A stretch of 64,000 nt of DNA, taken from NCBI GenBank assembly GCA_016716965.1, contig JADJUP010000026.1:62001-126000 (forward strand), given 5' to 3'. Shown in pieces: positions 50,750-59,150 of the stretch. The DNA comes from Sulfuritalea sp. (GTDB lineage Bacteria > Pseudomonadota > Gammaproteobacteria > Burkholderiales > Rhodocyclaceae). Position 1 is the first letter of the stretch; every line of letters starts with the position of its first letter. Both the position numbers and the translations under genes were made by a program. The notes under the pieces were generated by a model that was given only the letters and a program-made list of their open reading frames with translations, did no database searches and was not told the origin of the DNA.

Positions 50750-51239
50750 TGCGGTCAAGACCGGACTCGATGCCCTCGACCGGCGCCTGATCGTCGCCAC
50801 GCAGGGCGGCCTGCCGCGCGTGTCGCGGCCCTTCGATGCCATCGGCAAAGAACTCGGCATCGGTGGCGATGAAGTCATTGTCCGCCTGCAGCACATGCTG
50901 GACACCGGCGTGATCCGCCGCATCGGTGCCGTGCCCAACCACTACGCGATCGGCTATACCGCCAATGGAATGTCGGTGTGGGATGTCGACGATGCCCGCA
51001 TCGACGAGCTGGGCGCGCTGGTCGGCGCGTTGGGTTTCGTCACCCATTGTTACCGCCGCCCGCGTCGTTTGCCGGACTGGCCCTACAACCTGTTCGCCAT
51101 GGTGCACAGCCAGACCCGCGACGAGGTTGCCGCCCGCGTCGCCGAGATCGCGTTTCTTTTGGGCGATGCCTGCCGGGCGCATGACATCCTCTACAGCACG
51201 GCGATCCTGAAGAAGACCGGCCTGCGGATTTCCGGCTGA
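50742..51239 (+). CDS. nirH: Siroheme decarboxylase subunit NirH
   Basis: 165 residues. AsnC-like with the NirL/NirH signature CYRRPRRLPDWPYNLFAMVH. ATG at 50742 overlaps nirG. It closes the nir operon in this window: nirJ (radical SAM), nirE (uroporphyrinogen methyltransferase) and nirN are not found here and must lie elsewhere for heme d1 to be made. Confidence 0.9.
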   Translation: MPDAVKTGLDALDRRLIVATQGGLPRVSRPFDAIGKELGIGGDEVIVRLQHMLDTGVIRRIGAVPNHYAIGYTANGMSVWDVDDARIDELGALVGALGFVTHCYRRPRRLPDWPYNLFAMVHSQTRDEVAARVAEIAFLLGDACRAHDILYSTAILKKTGLRISG

Positions 51240-51352
51240 GGTTGTTGTGGAACGCCAGGATGGGTCGCTGGCGATATCGAGCGCAGAGAGCCGGATAGCA
51301 GGCTCCCCGCGAGGAGAGGATGACAGGGGCCCTATATGCTGCGCTTCGATTC

Positions 51353-52003
51353 CTACTGTTGTTCCTGCAGCGTGGTGACGTAGGCCAGGATGTCCTGCAG
51401 GTCGTCTTCCTTCAGCTTGTCCAGGAGTCCGCCAACGGCTTCCTCGTCGTGGGGCCGTTCGCCCTTGATGTATTTCTCCATCTGCCGCTTGAGGTAGCTG
51501 GTGTACTGCCCCGTCAGCATCGGGAACATGCCCCGGCCCATGCCGGTCTTGCCGTGACAGGTAACGCATTGCTTCTGGTAGAGCGCTTCGCCGTTGGCGA
51601 GATTGCCGGGCACGCGCGGAATGATCATGACGCGTTCGGTCATGGTCAGGCGGGTCAGGGCGTCGTCGCTTTCCTTGAACACAGGCCATTTCGTCGGCAA
51701 GTCGATCGACGCCAGGTAGGCCGCGACGTCCTTGATGTCCTCGTCGGGCAGTTCGCGTTCCTGGGTGTAGGGATACATCGGGATGTTCACGCGCGTGCGG
51801 GCGCGGAACGCCTTGAGTTGTGATTCGAGATACTTGGCGCTTTGCCCCGCCAGGCGCGGGTACTCCCCACGAGATCCACCCTGGCCCAGTTCGCCGTGGC
51901 AGCCGGCGCAGGTGCTGTTGATCTCCTTGCCTTTCTCCAGGTTCTGCGCGTGGGCATACCCGCCCAGGGCGAGCAGCAACAGCAACAGCAGGCATCGCTT
52001 CAT
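51353..52003 (-). CDS. Diheme cytochrome c4-like protein
   Basis: 216 residues from ATG at 52003 (a longer reading to 52099 lacks a ribosome site). Signal peptide MKRCLLLLLLLALGGYAHAQ, two heme sites CAGCH and CVTCH in tandem class I domains (LAGQSAKYLESQLKAFRART; MLTGQYTSYLKRQMEKYIKG), the pattern of cytochrome c4. Soluble periplasmic electron carrier, probably between the bc1 complex or NirT and terminal reductases. It is divergent to regB. Confidence 0.88.
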   Translation of the reverse strand: MKRCLLLLLLLALGGYAHAQNLEKGKEINSTCAGCHGELGQGGSRGEYPRLAGQSAKYLESQLKAFRARTRVNIPMYPYTQERELPDEDIKDVAAYLASIDLPTKWPVFKESDDALTRLTMTERVMIIPRVPGNLANGEALYQKQCVTCHGKTGMGRGMFPMLTGQYTSYLKRQMEKYIKGERPHDEEAVGGLLDKLKEDDLQDILAYVTTLQEQQ

Positions 52004-52089
52004 CGTGTTCCATCCATTGCAGGGTGATGCGACCGATTGTCGCAGACCGATGGCGCACTTTTCCTTGATCTGTGTCGGATAATCCGCGC

Positions 52090-53364
52090 ATGCCCGCATT
52101 CCCAGTCGCCGACGCCGGTGCCAACCTCTACCTCGACCAGCGCCGCAGCATCCTGTTGCGCTGGTGGTTGTTGCTGGCGGCGGCGATCGCCGTGTCGTCA
52201 GCGCCGACTATGCTCGGGCTGGGGCTGCCGCTTCTGCCCATGCTGGCCGTGCTGGTGGCGCTGGCGGGATTCAATGCCTGGCTGCAGTGGCGCTCGCCGC
52301 CGGCGTCGGTGTCGGCCGCCGAACTGTTTGGCCAGCTCTGCGTCGACCTGACGGCTCTGACGGTCCTGCTCTACCTTTCCGGCGGCGCCGCCAATCCGCT
52401 GATCTCCCTGCTGCTGATTCCGGTCGCGGTGGCCGCGCTGTCGCTGCCGGGGCGGCTGACGGCCGCGGTGACGCTCCTGGCGGTGCTGGCCTACTCGATG
52501 CTGACCGGGGTCTACCTGCCGCTCGCCATCGACGACGTCGAACGTGCCGCGCGACTCCATCTGGCCGGCATGTGGCTGACCTTCGTGGTGTCGGCGGCGA
52601 TGATCGCCTGGTTCGTCGCACGCATGACGGCATCGATCCGCGAACGCGACAGCCGGCTTGCCGCCGCGCGCGAGCAGGCCCTGCGCGACGAGCGCGTGGT
52701 GGCACTGGGGGCGCTGGCGGCGGGCGCCGCGCACGAACTGGGCACGCCGCTGGCGACCATCGCGGTACTGGTCGGCGAACTGGAGCGCGATGCTTCGATC
52801 GATGCCGATGCGCGCACCGACCTCGCACTGGTGCGCGAGCAGGTCGCGCTATGCAAGGGCATCATCAGCGGCATGGCGCAACGCAGCGGCGCGGCGCGCG
52901 CGGAATCGCTTCGGGCGCTGGATGCTGCTGCCTGGCTGCGCGGTGTCCTGGCGCGCTGGCAGGCGATGCGGCCACGGGCCAGTGCGGCCATTCAGATCGC
53001 GGGTCGCGGCGAGGTGCCGCGCCAGGCTTTCGATCCGGCCCTGGAGCAGGCCGTCGGCAACCTGCTCAACAACGCGGCCGACGCCGCTGCCGGGACTATT
53101 CGCGTCGAACTGGACTGGGACGACGTTTGGCTCCGGCTGACGATCAGCGATGACGGGCAGGGGTTCGCCGCGGAGGTGCTGCGTCGCGGCGGCCGGGAGG
53201 CGCTGCCGGCCAGCCATGGCGGCGCCGGAATCGGCCTGCTGCTGGCCTTCTCGGCGGTGGAACGTGGTGGTGGCCGCATTTTGCTGGACAACCCGCCCGG
53301 CGGCGGCGCGCGGGCACGCATCGAGCTGCCGAGGGCGGACAACACGGAGACGGCAAGCACATGA
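52090..53364 (+). CDS. regB: Redox-sensing histidine kinase, RegB/PrrB family
   Basis: 424 residues from ATG at 52090 (a GTG six codons earlier is possible). Six N-terminal membrane helices with the quinone-binding-type loop GGAANPL (98-104; GGxxNPF in RegB), H-box AAHELGTPLATI with His215, Cys255 in REQVALCKG, the place of the redox-active cysteine of RegB, and an ATPase domain (LNNAADAA; ISDDGQGF; GGAGIGLLLAFSAVERGGG). Controls respiration and denitrification genes by redox state. Residues 34-40 (AVSSAPT) are encoded by a dispersed motif copy. Overlaps regA by 4 bases. Confidence 0.9.
   Translation: MPAFPVADAGANLYLDQRRSILLRWWLLLAAAIAVSSAPTMLGLGLPLLPMLAVLVALAGFNAWLQWRSPPASVSAAELFGQLCVDLTALTVLLYLSGGAANPLISLLLIPVAVAALSLPGRLTAAVTLLAVLAYSMLTGVYLPLAIDDVERAARLHLAGMWLTFVVSAAMIAWFVARMTASIRERDSRLAAAREQALRDERVVALGALAAGAAHELGTPLATIAVLVGELERDASIDADARTDLALVREQVALCKGIISGMAQRSGAARAESLRALDAAAWLRGVLARWQAMRPRASAAIQIAGRGEVPRQAFDPALEQAVGNLLNNAADAAAGTIRVELDWDDVWLRLTISDDGQGFAAEVLRRGGREALPASHGGAGIGLLLAFSAVERGGGRILLDNPPGGGARARIELPRADNTETAST
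52189..52209 (+). repeat. Dispersed motif copy, in regB
   Basis: One mismatch to the full motif; encodes AVSSAPT in frame between the first two membrane helices of RegB. Confidence 0.55.
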
Positions 53365-53903
53365 ATGAAGCGATACTGCTGATCGAGGATGACGCGACTT
53401 TCAGCGCCGCACTGGCACGAGCCCTCAAGCGGCGCGGCCACGAAGTCTTTGTCGCAGCGACTCCCGAGGCGGCTCTGGAGCGGGCGCAGGCAGACGTGCC
53501 GGACTGGGTCGTGCTCGACCTAAACCTTGATGGCGCATCGGGAATGGCGCTGCTCCCACGGCTGCGGAAGGCCATGCCCGAATGCCGCATCGTGGTGCTC
53601 ACGGGCTACGCCAGCATCAGCACCGCCGTTGACGCAATCAAGCTGGGTGCCGTTCAGTACCTCGCCAAGCCGGTCGACGTCGATACGCTGTTGCGTGCCT
53701 TCGGCCATGCCCCGGGCACCGAGCCGGCGGTTGCGGACGCCGCACCGCCGGCGGCGCCGATGTCGGTGGATCGTATGGAGTGGGAACACATCCAGCGCGT
53801 GCTGCGCGAACACCAGGGCAACATATCGGCCACGGCAAGGGCGCTCAACATGCATCGCCGCACCCTGCAACGCAAGCTGCTCAAGCGTCCGGCGAAGCAG
53901 TAA
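53361..53903 (+). CDS. regA: Response regulator, RegA/PrrA/ActR family
   Basis: 180 residues. Receiver domain with phosphoacceptor Asp53 (VVLDLNLDG), Lys in LAKPVDV, a proline/alanine linker, and the Fis-type helix-turn-helix GNISATARALNMHRRTLQRK that is nearly invariant in RegA proteins. Partner of the overlapping regB. Its place between the nir and nos clusters points to control of both. Confidence 0.93.
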   Translation: MNEAILLIEDDATFSAALARALKRRGHEVFVAATPEAALERAQADVPDWVVLDLNLDGASGMALLPRLRKAMPECRIVVLTGYASISTAVDAIKLGAVQYLAKPVDVDTLLRAFGHAPGTEPAVADAAPPAAPMSVDRMEWEHIQRVLREHQGNISATARALNMHRRTLQRKLLKRPAKQ

Positions 53904-53906
53904 AGG

Positions 53907-54392
53907 TCAAAATCCGACGGCGACGCGGTAGGGCACGGCGATCCGCTGCCTGCCGGATTCCACCTGCACCGTCACTATCCAGTTCATTCCGCCGGAGACA
54001 CAGACCGGCAGCGAGGCTTCGCCCGCATGGCGACCGTTGCCGGTCGCTGCGAGTTCGATCCGGTTGTAGCCCATGTTCATCGTCTCGCCGGCGAAATCGA
54101 CTTCCACTTTGCTCGCCTGAATACCGGTGAGCAGTACTTCGACGCGCAGCGGCGTCAGGATTGGAATCGGCCGCGGCGCGATCGACAGCTCGATGCGCGT
54201 GCCATCCGGCAGGACGGCGGCGCAGGCCTGGCGCTGCAGGTCACACCCGTCTTGCGGCTTCGCCGTGACATCGGCCTTCGGCAGCAGCAGGGGTGACCAG
54301 TAATAGCCGGCGCCGGCGATGCCGACGAGGATGGCGAGCATCGCCAGCGTGACCAGGCTGGAACCGGACTTTTGGGCAGGTTCTTCGGCCAT
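53907..54392 (-). CDS. FixH-like periplasmic-domain protein, unknown function
   Basis: 161 residues. One N-terminal membrane helix (LVTLAMLAILVGIAGAGYYW), then a periplasmic beta-rich domain (CDLQRQACAAVLPDGTRIEL, PIPILTPLRVEVLLTG, MNMGYNRIELAATGNGRHAG, LPVCVSGGMNWIVTVQVESG) of FixH/YtkA character. It has two Cys-pairs and a Met-rich MNMG that could bind a metal or heme; a role in copper or cytochrome maturation is a guess. It ends three bases from regA and is divergent to nosZ. Confidence 0.65.
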   Translation of the reverse strand: MAEEPAQKSGSSLVTLAMLAILVGIAGAGYYWSPLLLPKADVTAKPQDGCDLQRQACAAVLPDGTRIELSIAPRPIPILTPLRVEVLLTGIQASKVEVDFAGETMNMGYNRIELAATGNGRHAGEASLPVCVSGGMNWIVTVQVESGRQRIAVPYRVAVGF

Positions 54393-54437
54393 TACTTATC
54401 CATGCATAGGTCGATTCGATCGATTGCGTTCGGCGGA

Positions 54438-54451
54438 TTGATTCTGGTCAA
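54438..54451 (+). promoter_or_regulatory. FNR/DNR-type box before nosZ
   Basis: TTGATTCTGGTCAA, nine of ten consensus positions and almost the same as the box before nirS. TTCAAA at 54473-54478 is a -10 candidate that would place the box near -41.5. The nosZ ATG is at 54575. Confidence 0.82.
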
Positions 54452-54574
54452 GGCCGACAAGGGGTGTTCCGGTTCAAAGTGCGACAAATTGCCGCAGGAC
54501 GAATGGCGGCGTGCCGAAGTTGGACGCATACAGGGCAGCAATTGGAAGTATCAACCGGAATGGGAGCAAAAAAC

Positions 54575-56863
54575 ATGAAACAGTTTAGCAAGCAAGCCAC
54601 CACGCTGCTGTTGGCGGCCGGGATGGGCATGGCGGCGACCGCATTGGCGGCCGAAAGCCTGCAGGACGTGCTCAAGGCGCGCGGCCTGAGCCAGCAGGAT
54701 CTGCTGGCGGCGGCCAAGACCTACGTGCCGACCGGCAAGCGCGACGAGTTCGTCGCCTTCAGTTCGGGCGGCCAGTCGGGCCAGGTCATCGTCTATGCCA
54801 TTCCGTCGATGCGCATCCTCAAGTACATCGGCGTGTTCACGCCGGAACCCTGGCAGGGCTACGGCTTTGACGAAAGCTCGAAGAAGGTGCTGGCCGGCGG
54901 CCGCATCGACGGCAAGGACATCACCTGGGGCGACACGCACCATCCGGCGATCTCCGAGACCAATGGCGAGTACGACGGCCAGTTCCTCTTCATCAACGAC
55001 AAGGCCAATCCGCGCCTGGCGGTGATCGACCTGCGCGACTTCGAAACCAAGCAGATCGTGGTCAACCCGATCTTCAAGTCGGAGCACGGCGGCGCTTTCG
55101 TCAGCTCCAACACCGAGTACGTGATCGAGGCCGCGCAGTATGCCGCGCCGCTGGAGAACAAGAAGTTCTTCCCGCTCGAAGAGTTCAATGAAAAGTATCG
55201 TGGCGGCGTGACCTACTGGAAGTTCGATCGCAAGGAAGGGCGCATCGATACCAAGAAGTCGTTCTCGCTCGAACTGCCTCCCTACTCGCAAGACCTCTCG
55301 GACTTCGGCAAGGGGCCGTCCGACGGCTGGTCGTTCACCAACTCGTTCTGTTCCGAGCGCTACGTCGGCGGCATCGAAAAGGGCCGTCCGCCGTATGAAG
55401 CCGGCTGTTCGGCCAAGGACACCGACTACCTGCACGTGATCAACTGGAAGAAGGCCGCCGAACTGGTGGCCCAGGGCAAGGCCAAGAAAATCAACGGCCA
55501 TGACGTAATCATGATGGAAACGGCAATCAAGGAAGGCATCCTCTTCCTGGTACCCGAGCCCAAGTCGCCGCACGGCGTCGACGTGACCCCGGACGGCAAG
55601 TTCCTCACCGTCGCCGGCAAGCTCGACACGCACGTGTCCGTCTATTCCTTCGAGAAGATCATGGCCGCCATCAAGGCCGGCAAGTTCGAATCCAAGGACG
55701 CCTACGGGATTCCGGTGATCGGCATGAAGGATGCGCTGCATACGCAGGTTGCGCTCGGCCTCGGCCCGCTGCATACCCAGTACGACAGCAAACCCTGCGT
55801 GGCCTACACGTCGCTGTACGTCGACTCGCAGGTGGCCAAGTGGAACTTCTGCGAAGGCAAGGTGCTCGACAAGATCAGCGTGCACTACAACATCGGCCAT
55901 CTGATGACCATGGAAGGCGATTCGACCAAGCCGGCCGGCAAGTACCTCGTCGCGCTGAACAAGCTCGCCATCGACCGCTTCGTGCCGACCGGACCGCTGC
56001 ATCCGCAGAACCACCAGCTGATCGACATCAGCAACGACAAGATGCAGTTGCTGTATGACATGCCGCTGCCGCTGGGCGAGCCGCACTATGTCGTCGCCAT
56101 CGATGCCAAGAAGCTGAAGCCCGCCGTGCGCTACAAGGTCGGCACCGACAGCCGCACCGACAAGGCACACCCGGGTGCGGTGCGCGCCGGCGAGGAGAAA
56201 GTGGTCAAGAAGGGCAACAAGGTCGAAGTCTTCGCCACCCTGATCCGCTCGCACATCACGCCGGAAACCATCGAAGTCGATGTCGGCGACGAAGTGACGA
56301 TCAACCTGACCAACCTCGAGCGCGCGCAGGACGAAACCCACGGCTTCACCGTATCGACCTACAACGTGCATGCGTCGGTCGAGCCGGGCAAGACTGTTGC
56401 GGTGAAGTTCAAGGCCGACAAGGAAGGTGTCTATCCCTACTACTGCACGGAGTTCTGTTCCGCGCTGCACCTGGAGATGCAGGGCTACCTGCTGGTCAAG
56501 CCGAAGGGCTGGAAGCCGACCAAGACGACGCTGGCCAAGGGTAGCTACACCGAAGCCGACTACAAGGCGACAGTGAAGAAGGTGGCCGACACCCAGGCGA
56601 TCATCGACTCCGTCGTGGCCTACATCACCAGCGTGAACTACAAGGACTTCCCGGATGTCGTGGCCATGGTCGAGGATGCGTTCGACCAGTTGGGCAAGAC
56701 CAAGGGCCTGAAGGAGAAGCATGAAGGCTTCGCCGCCAAGAAGGATTGGGAAAACGCCAACCTGTGGGCAGAGCAGATCTGGCAATACCAGGTCAAGACC
56801 GCCGACCTCGGTTTGCGCGCCAAGACTTACCTCGAGCAGAACGGGGCCAAGAAGGTCAAGTAA
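54575..56863 (+). CDS. nosZ: Nitrous oxide reductase, clade II (Sec-exported) type
   Basis: 762 residues from ATG at 54575, chosen for the GGGAG ribosome site; ATG at 54560 is upstream in frame. Reduces N2O to N2 in the periplasm. The signal peptide MKQFSKQATTLLLAAGMGMA has no twin arginine, so Sec export, the mark of clade II (atypical) NosZ. The propeller domain binds the CuZ cluster; the C-terminal cupredoxin has the CuA site CTEFCSALHLEM with Cys624, Cys628, His632 and Met635. Beyond it lies a C-terminal helical extension. Downstream genes nosB and nosH are also those of clade II clusters. Confidence 0.96.
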   Translation: MKQFSKQATTLLLAAGMGMAATALAAESLQDVLKARGLSQQDLLAAAKTYVPTGKRDEFVAFSSGGQSGQVIVYAIPSMRILKYIGVFTPEPWQGYGFDESSKKVLAGGRIDGKDITWGDTHHPAISETNGEYDGQFLFINDKANPRLAVIDLRDFETKQIVVNPIFKSEHGGAFVSSNTEYVIEAAQYAAPLENKKFFPLEEFNEKYRGGVTYWKFDRKEGRIDTKKSFSLELPPYSQDLSDFGKGPSDGWSFTNSFCSERYVGGIEKGRPPYEAGCSAKDTDYLHVINWKKAAELVAQGKAKKINGHDVIMMETAIKEGILFLVPEPKSPHGVDVTPDGKFLTVAGKLDTHVSVYSFEKIMAAIKAGKFESKDAYGIPVIGMKDALHTQVALGLGPLHTQYDSKPCVAYTSLYVDSQVAKWNFCEGKVLDKISVHYNIGHLMTMEGDSTKPAGKYLVALNKLAIDRFVPTGPLHPQNHQLIDISNDKMQLLYDMPLPLGEPHYVVAIDAKKLKPAVRYKVGTDSRTDKAHPGAVRAGEEKVVKKGNKVEVFATLIRSHITPETIEVDVGDEVTINLTNLERAQDETHGFTVSTYNVHASVEPGKTVAVKFKADKEGVYPYYCTEFCSALHLEMQGYLLVKPKGWKPTKTTLAKGSYTEADYKATVKKVADTQAIIDSVVAYITSVNYKDFPDVVAMVEDAFDQLGKTKGLKEKHEGFAAKKDWENANLWAEQIWQYQVKTADLGLRAKTYLEQNGAKKVK

Positions 56864-56888
56864 TTAACGCAGGTCAATGCAGGTCACA

Positions 56889-56911
56889 GGGGGCAGATCT
56901 ACTCTGCCCCC
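56889..56911 (+). terminator. Hairpin between nosZ and the first nos cytochrome gene
   Basis: GGGGGCAG (56889-56896) and CTGCCCCC (56904-56911) form a perfect 8-bp stem with a 7-base loop, 26 bases after the nosZ stop, followed by TGTTCATTTT. Partial termination or protection of a separate nosZ message would fit. Confidence 0.6.
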
Positions 56912-56937
56912 TGTTCATTTTGATGAAAGGGATACCC

Positions 56938-57246
56938 ATGAAACTGAAATTGATTCTGGCGGCCACCGCCGCGCTGGCTTTCGCCGCTCCCGCCATGGCC
57001 GACGGCAAGGCGCTGTACCTTGAAAAGACCTGCGTCGCCTGCCATGGCAAGGATGCCAAGAAGCCGCTGACGCCCGAGTATCCGAAGCTCGCCGGACAGA
57101 ATGCCAAATACGCCGAACGCCAGATGCTCGACATCAAGAGCGGCGCGCGCGCCAACGGCAATTCGGCGGCGATGAAGGGAGTGATGCATCTGGTCTCCGA
57201 GGCGGAAATCAAGGAACTCGCCAAATATTTGTCCGAGATCAAGTAA
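56938..57246 (+). CDS. Monoheme c-type cytochrome of the nos cluster
   Basis: 102 residues from ATG 56938 (56923 is another in-frame start). Signal peptide MKLKLILAATAALAFAAPAMA; heme site CVACHG; LAGQNAKYAERQMLDIKSG is the class I cytochrome c553/c4 half-domain pattern. Clade II nos clusters carry one or two cytochrome genes (nosC1, nosC2) thought to donate electrons to NosZ; this is the likely nosC1 equivalent. Confidence 0.85.
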   Translation: MKLKLILAATAALAFAAPAMADGKALYLEKTCVACHGKDAKKPLTPEYPKLAGQNAKYAERQMLDIKSGARANGNSAAMKGVMHLVSEAEIKELAKYLSEIK

Positions 57247-57269
57247 GCGGGAGCCTCGCGGTCCGGCGC

Positions 57270-57283
57270 TTGATGTCCATCAA
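57270..57283 (+). promoter_or_regulatory. FNR/DNR-type box inside the nos cluster
   Basis: TTGATGTCCATCAA is a perfect TTGAT-N4-ATCAA palindrome, and is extended outwards by GCGC/GCGC arms (GCGCTTGAT...ATCAATGAGCGC). It lies 60 bases before the next cytochrome start at 57344, at a distance that fits an activated promoter for the genes from 57344 on. Confidence 0.8.
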
Positions 57284-57343
57284 TGAGCGCTGATATACCC
57301 GATGGGATCATCGCTTCAGGCCAACCAACATAGAGGAATAGAC

Positions 57344-58081
57344 ATGCACAAGATACTCACCGTGGCATTTTCGCTGGCTCTGCTACCTGCCTTTGCCCTG
57401 GCAGGCCCGCCGGCACCCAAGGCCGCCGGCATCGAGTCCAAGGATTACCAGTGGGCCAAGATGGAAGGTGAGCTGAAGGAAGCGCTGGACAAGAAGGGCG
57501 ACATCAAGCGCGGCAAGGAAACCTACGAAATCTGCGGCGCCTGCCACCTGCCTTCCGGCGCCGGCCGTCCCGACGGCACCTTTCCGCAGCTCGCCGGCCA
57601 GCACACGACGGTGCTGATCAAGCAGATGGCCGACATCCGCGTCGGCCTGCGCGACAACCCGACGATGTACCCCTTCGCCAAGGAAATGACCGATCCGCAG
57701 GATCTGGCCGACACCGCGGCCTACATCCAGTCGCTATGCATTCCCATCGACCACGGCAAGTATGACGGCCCGGACGCGGCCAAGCAGGTCGCGGCCGGCA
57801 AGGAACTTTATGAAAAGCAGTGCGTCGAGTGCCACAAGGCGAACGGCGAGGGCGTCAAGGAAAAGTTCTATCCCGTGCTCGCCGGCCAGCATTACAAGTA
57901 CCTGCTGCGTCAGATGACGGAGATCCGCGACGGGCATCGGCGCAACGCCAATCCGGACATGGTCAAGGTGATCAAGCCCTATACCAATGAGCAGCTGGTG
58001 GCGATATCGGCCTACCAGTCGAGCCTTTCGATGCCGGGCGCGATGTGCAAGGCGGCGGCCAAGGGCGGCAAGAAGAAATAA
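57344..58081 (+). CDS. Diheme cytochrome c4-like protein of the nos cluster
   Basis: 245 residues from ATG 57344. Signal peptide MHKILTVAFSLALLPAFALA, two heme sites CGACH and CVECH, tandem class I domains (LAGQHTTVLIKQMADIRVG; LAGQHYKYLLRQMTEIRDG) and a lysine tail AAAKGGKKK. Likely nosC2 equivalent, electron donor to NosZ. Has its own FNR-type box upstream and is separated from nosB by 78 bases. Confidence 0.87.
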   Translation: MHKILTVAFSLALLPAFALAGPPAPKAAGIESKDYQWAKMEGELKEALDKKGDIKRGKETYEICGACHLPSGAGRPDGTFPQLAGQHTTVLIKQMADIRVGLRDNPTMYPFAKEMTDPQDLADTAAYIQSLCIPIDHGKYDGPDAAKQVAAGKELYEKQCVECHKANGEGVKEKFYPVLAGQHYKYLLRQMTEIRDGHRRNANPDMVKVIKPYTNEQLVAISAYQSSLSMPGAMCKAAAKGGKKK

Positions 58082-58159
58082 TATCGATCCGACGCTTCCG
58101 CGCTCCACCGGAGCGCGGAACGCAGGCGGACAAAAGCCTCCCCTGACATCGAGCACATC

Positions 58160-59143
58160 ATGCAAGACCAAAAAAAGCAGAATCGACTGATCACGGTACT
58201 GACCCTGATCGCCCTGGCGGCACTGATCGCCTCGTATTTCTCACCGATCTGGTGGGTGTCGCTGACCGCGCCCAATTACCCGAAGGATGCTTTCCCGGAC
58301 GGCATTCGCATCCATTTCCATTTCGATGGCGTTTATAACGGCTGCCGCGCTGCAGGCAAGGGCACGCGCATGGCCGACGAGGTACTGCAGAAGGACCTCG
58401 ATCATTCGGTGGAACGCTACAACCCCATCCTCGACAAGAAGCAGAACGTCAACACGGGTGCCGAGGGCCTGGACTGCGTGCACGAGATGAACACCATCAA
58501 CCACTACGTCGGCATGTTTCCGATTTCGACCGGGGCGCCGGTCGAAAAGCCGATGGCCAAGTTCTTCTTCGGCTTCTTCGCCGTGATGCTGCTGGGCTTC
58601 ATCACGCCCGCAGGCCGCAAGCGCCTGATGGTGCTGGCAGCGGGCTTCGCCGCCGTGGCGGTGTGGATGGTGGTGCATCAGTTCGCGCTGGGGCACCTGG
58701 AAAGCCACATCGCCGCCTATGTCAGCGAAGCCGGCACCTTCTTCAAGGAGCCGGACAAGATCAAGGTCTGGGGCGACAACGTGCGCCTGATCACCACGGG
58801 TGTCATCGTCGGACTGGTCGTGGCGATGGCCATCGTCGTCGCCGGTGTCGCGAAGATCCGCGGCTTCTCGCTGCTGCTGGCGCTGGTGCCGGCGCTGATG
58901 CCGATCTTCTTCGTCCTCGAATACGCCGGCTGGCTCTGGTTCTTCGGCCACAACATGCACCCCTGGGGCGCCTTCACCGTCAAGCCCTTCATGCCCACGG
59001 TATTCGGCGAGGGCAAGGTGGCGCAGTTCTCGACCTATTCCTATCCCTACTGGGGCTACGGCCTGCTGCTGATCGCCTTTGGCTGCCTGATGCTGGCCGT
59101 ACTCCTGCGGCGCCGGCAGATGCGCGAGGGCGGGGAGAGCTGA
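58160..59143 (+). CDS. nosB: Membrane protein NosB of clade II nos clusters
   Basis: 327 residues. One N-terminal helix, a periplasmic loop of about 100 residues (IRIHFHFDGVYNGCRAAGKG; LDCVHEMNTINHYVGMFPIS) and then four to five membrane helices (FFFGFFAVMLLGFITPAG; LITTGVIVGLVVAMAIVVAG; SLLLALVPALMPIFFVLEYA). NosB is a membrane protein found only with clade II nosZ; its function is unknown. The His/Cys-rich loop (HFHFDG, NHYVGM) may bind a metal. 8 bases before nosD. Confidence 0.8.
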   Translation: MQDQKKQNRLITVLTLIALAALIASYFSPIWWVSLTAPNYPKDAFPDGIRIHFHFDGVYNGCRAAGKGTRMADEVLQKDLDHSVERYNPILDKKQNVNTGAEGLDCVHEMNTINHYVGMFPISTGAPVEKPMAKFFFGFFAVMLLGFITPAGRKRLMVLAAGFAAVAVWMVVHQFALGHLESHIAAYVSEAGTFFKEPDKIKVWGDNVRLITTGVIVGLVVAMAIVVAGVAKIRGFSLLLALVPALMPIFFVLEYAGWLWFFGHNMHPWGAFTVKPFMPTVFGEGKVAQFSTYSYPYWGYGLLLIAFGCLMLAVLLRRRQMREGGES

Positions 59144-59150
59144 GGCGGCC

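Noticed and set aside
52065..52078. FNR-like TTGATCTGTGTCGG before regB
   Set aside because: Right half-site matches only two of five positions.
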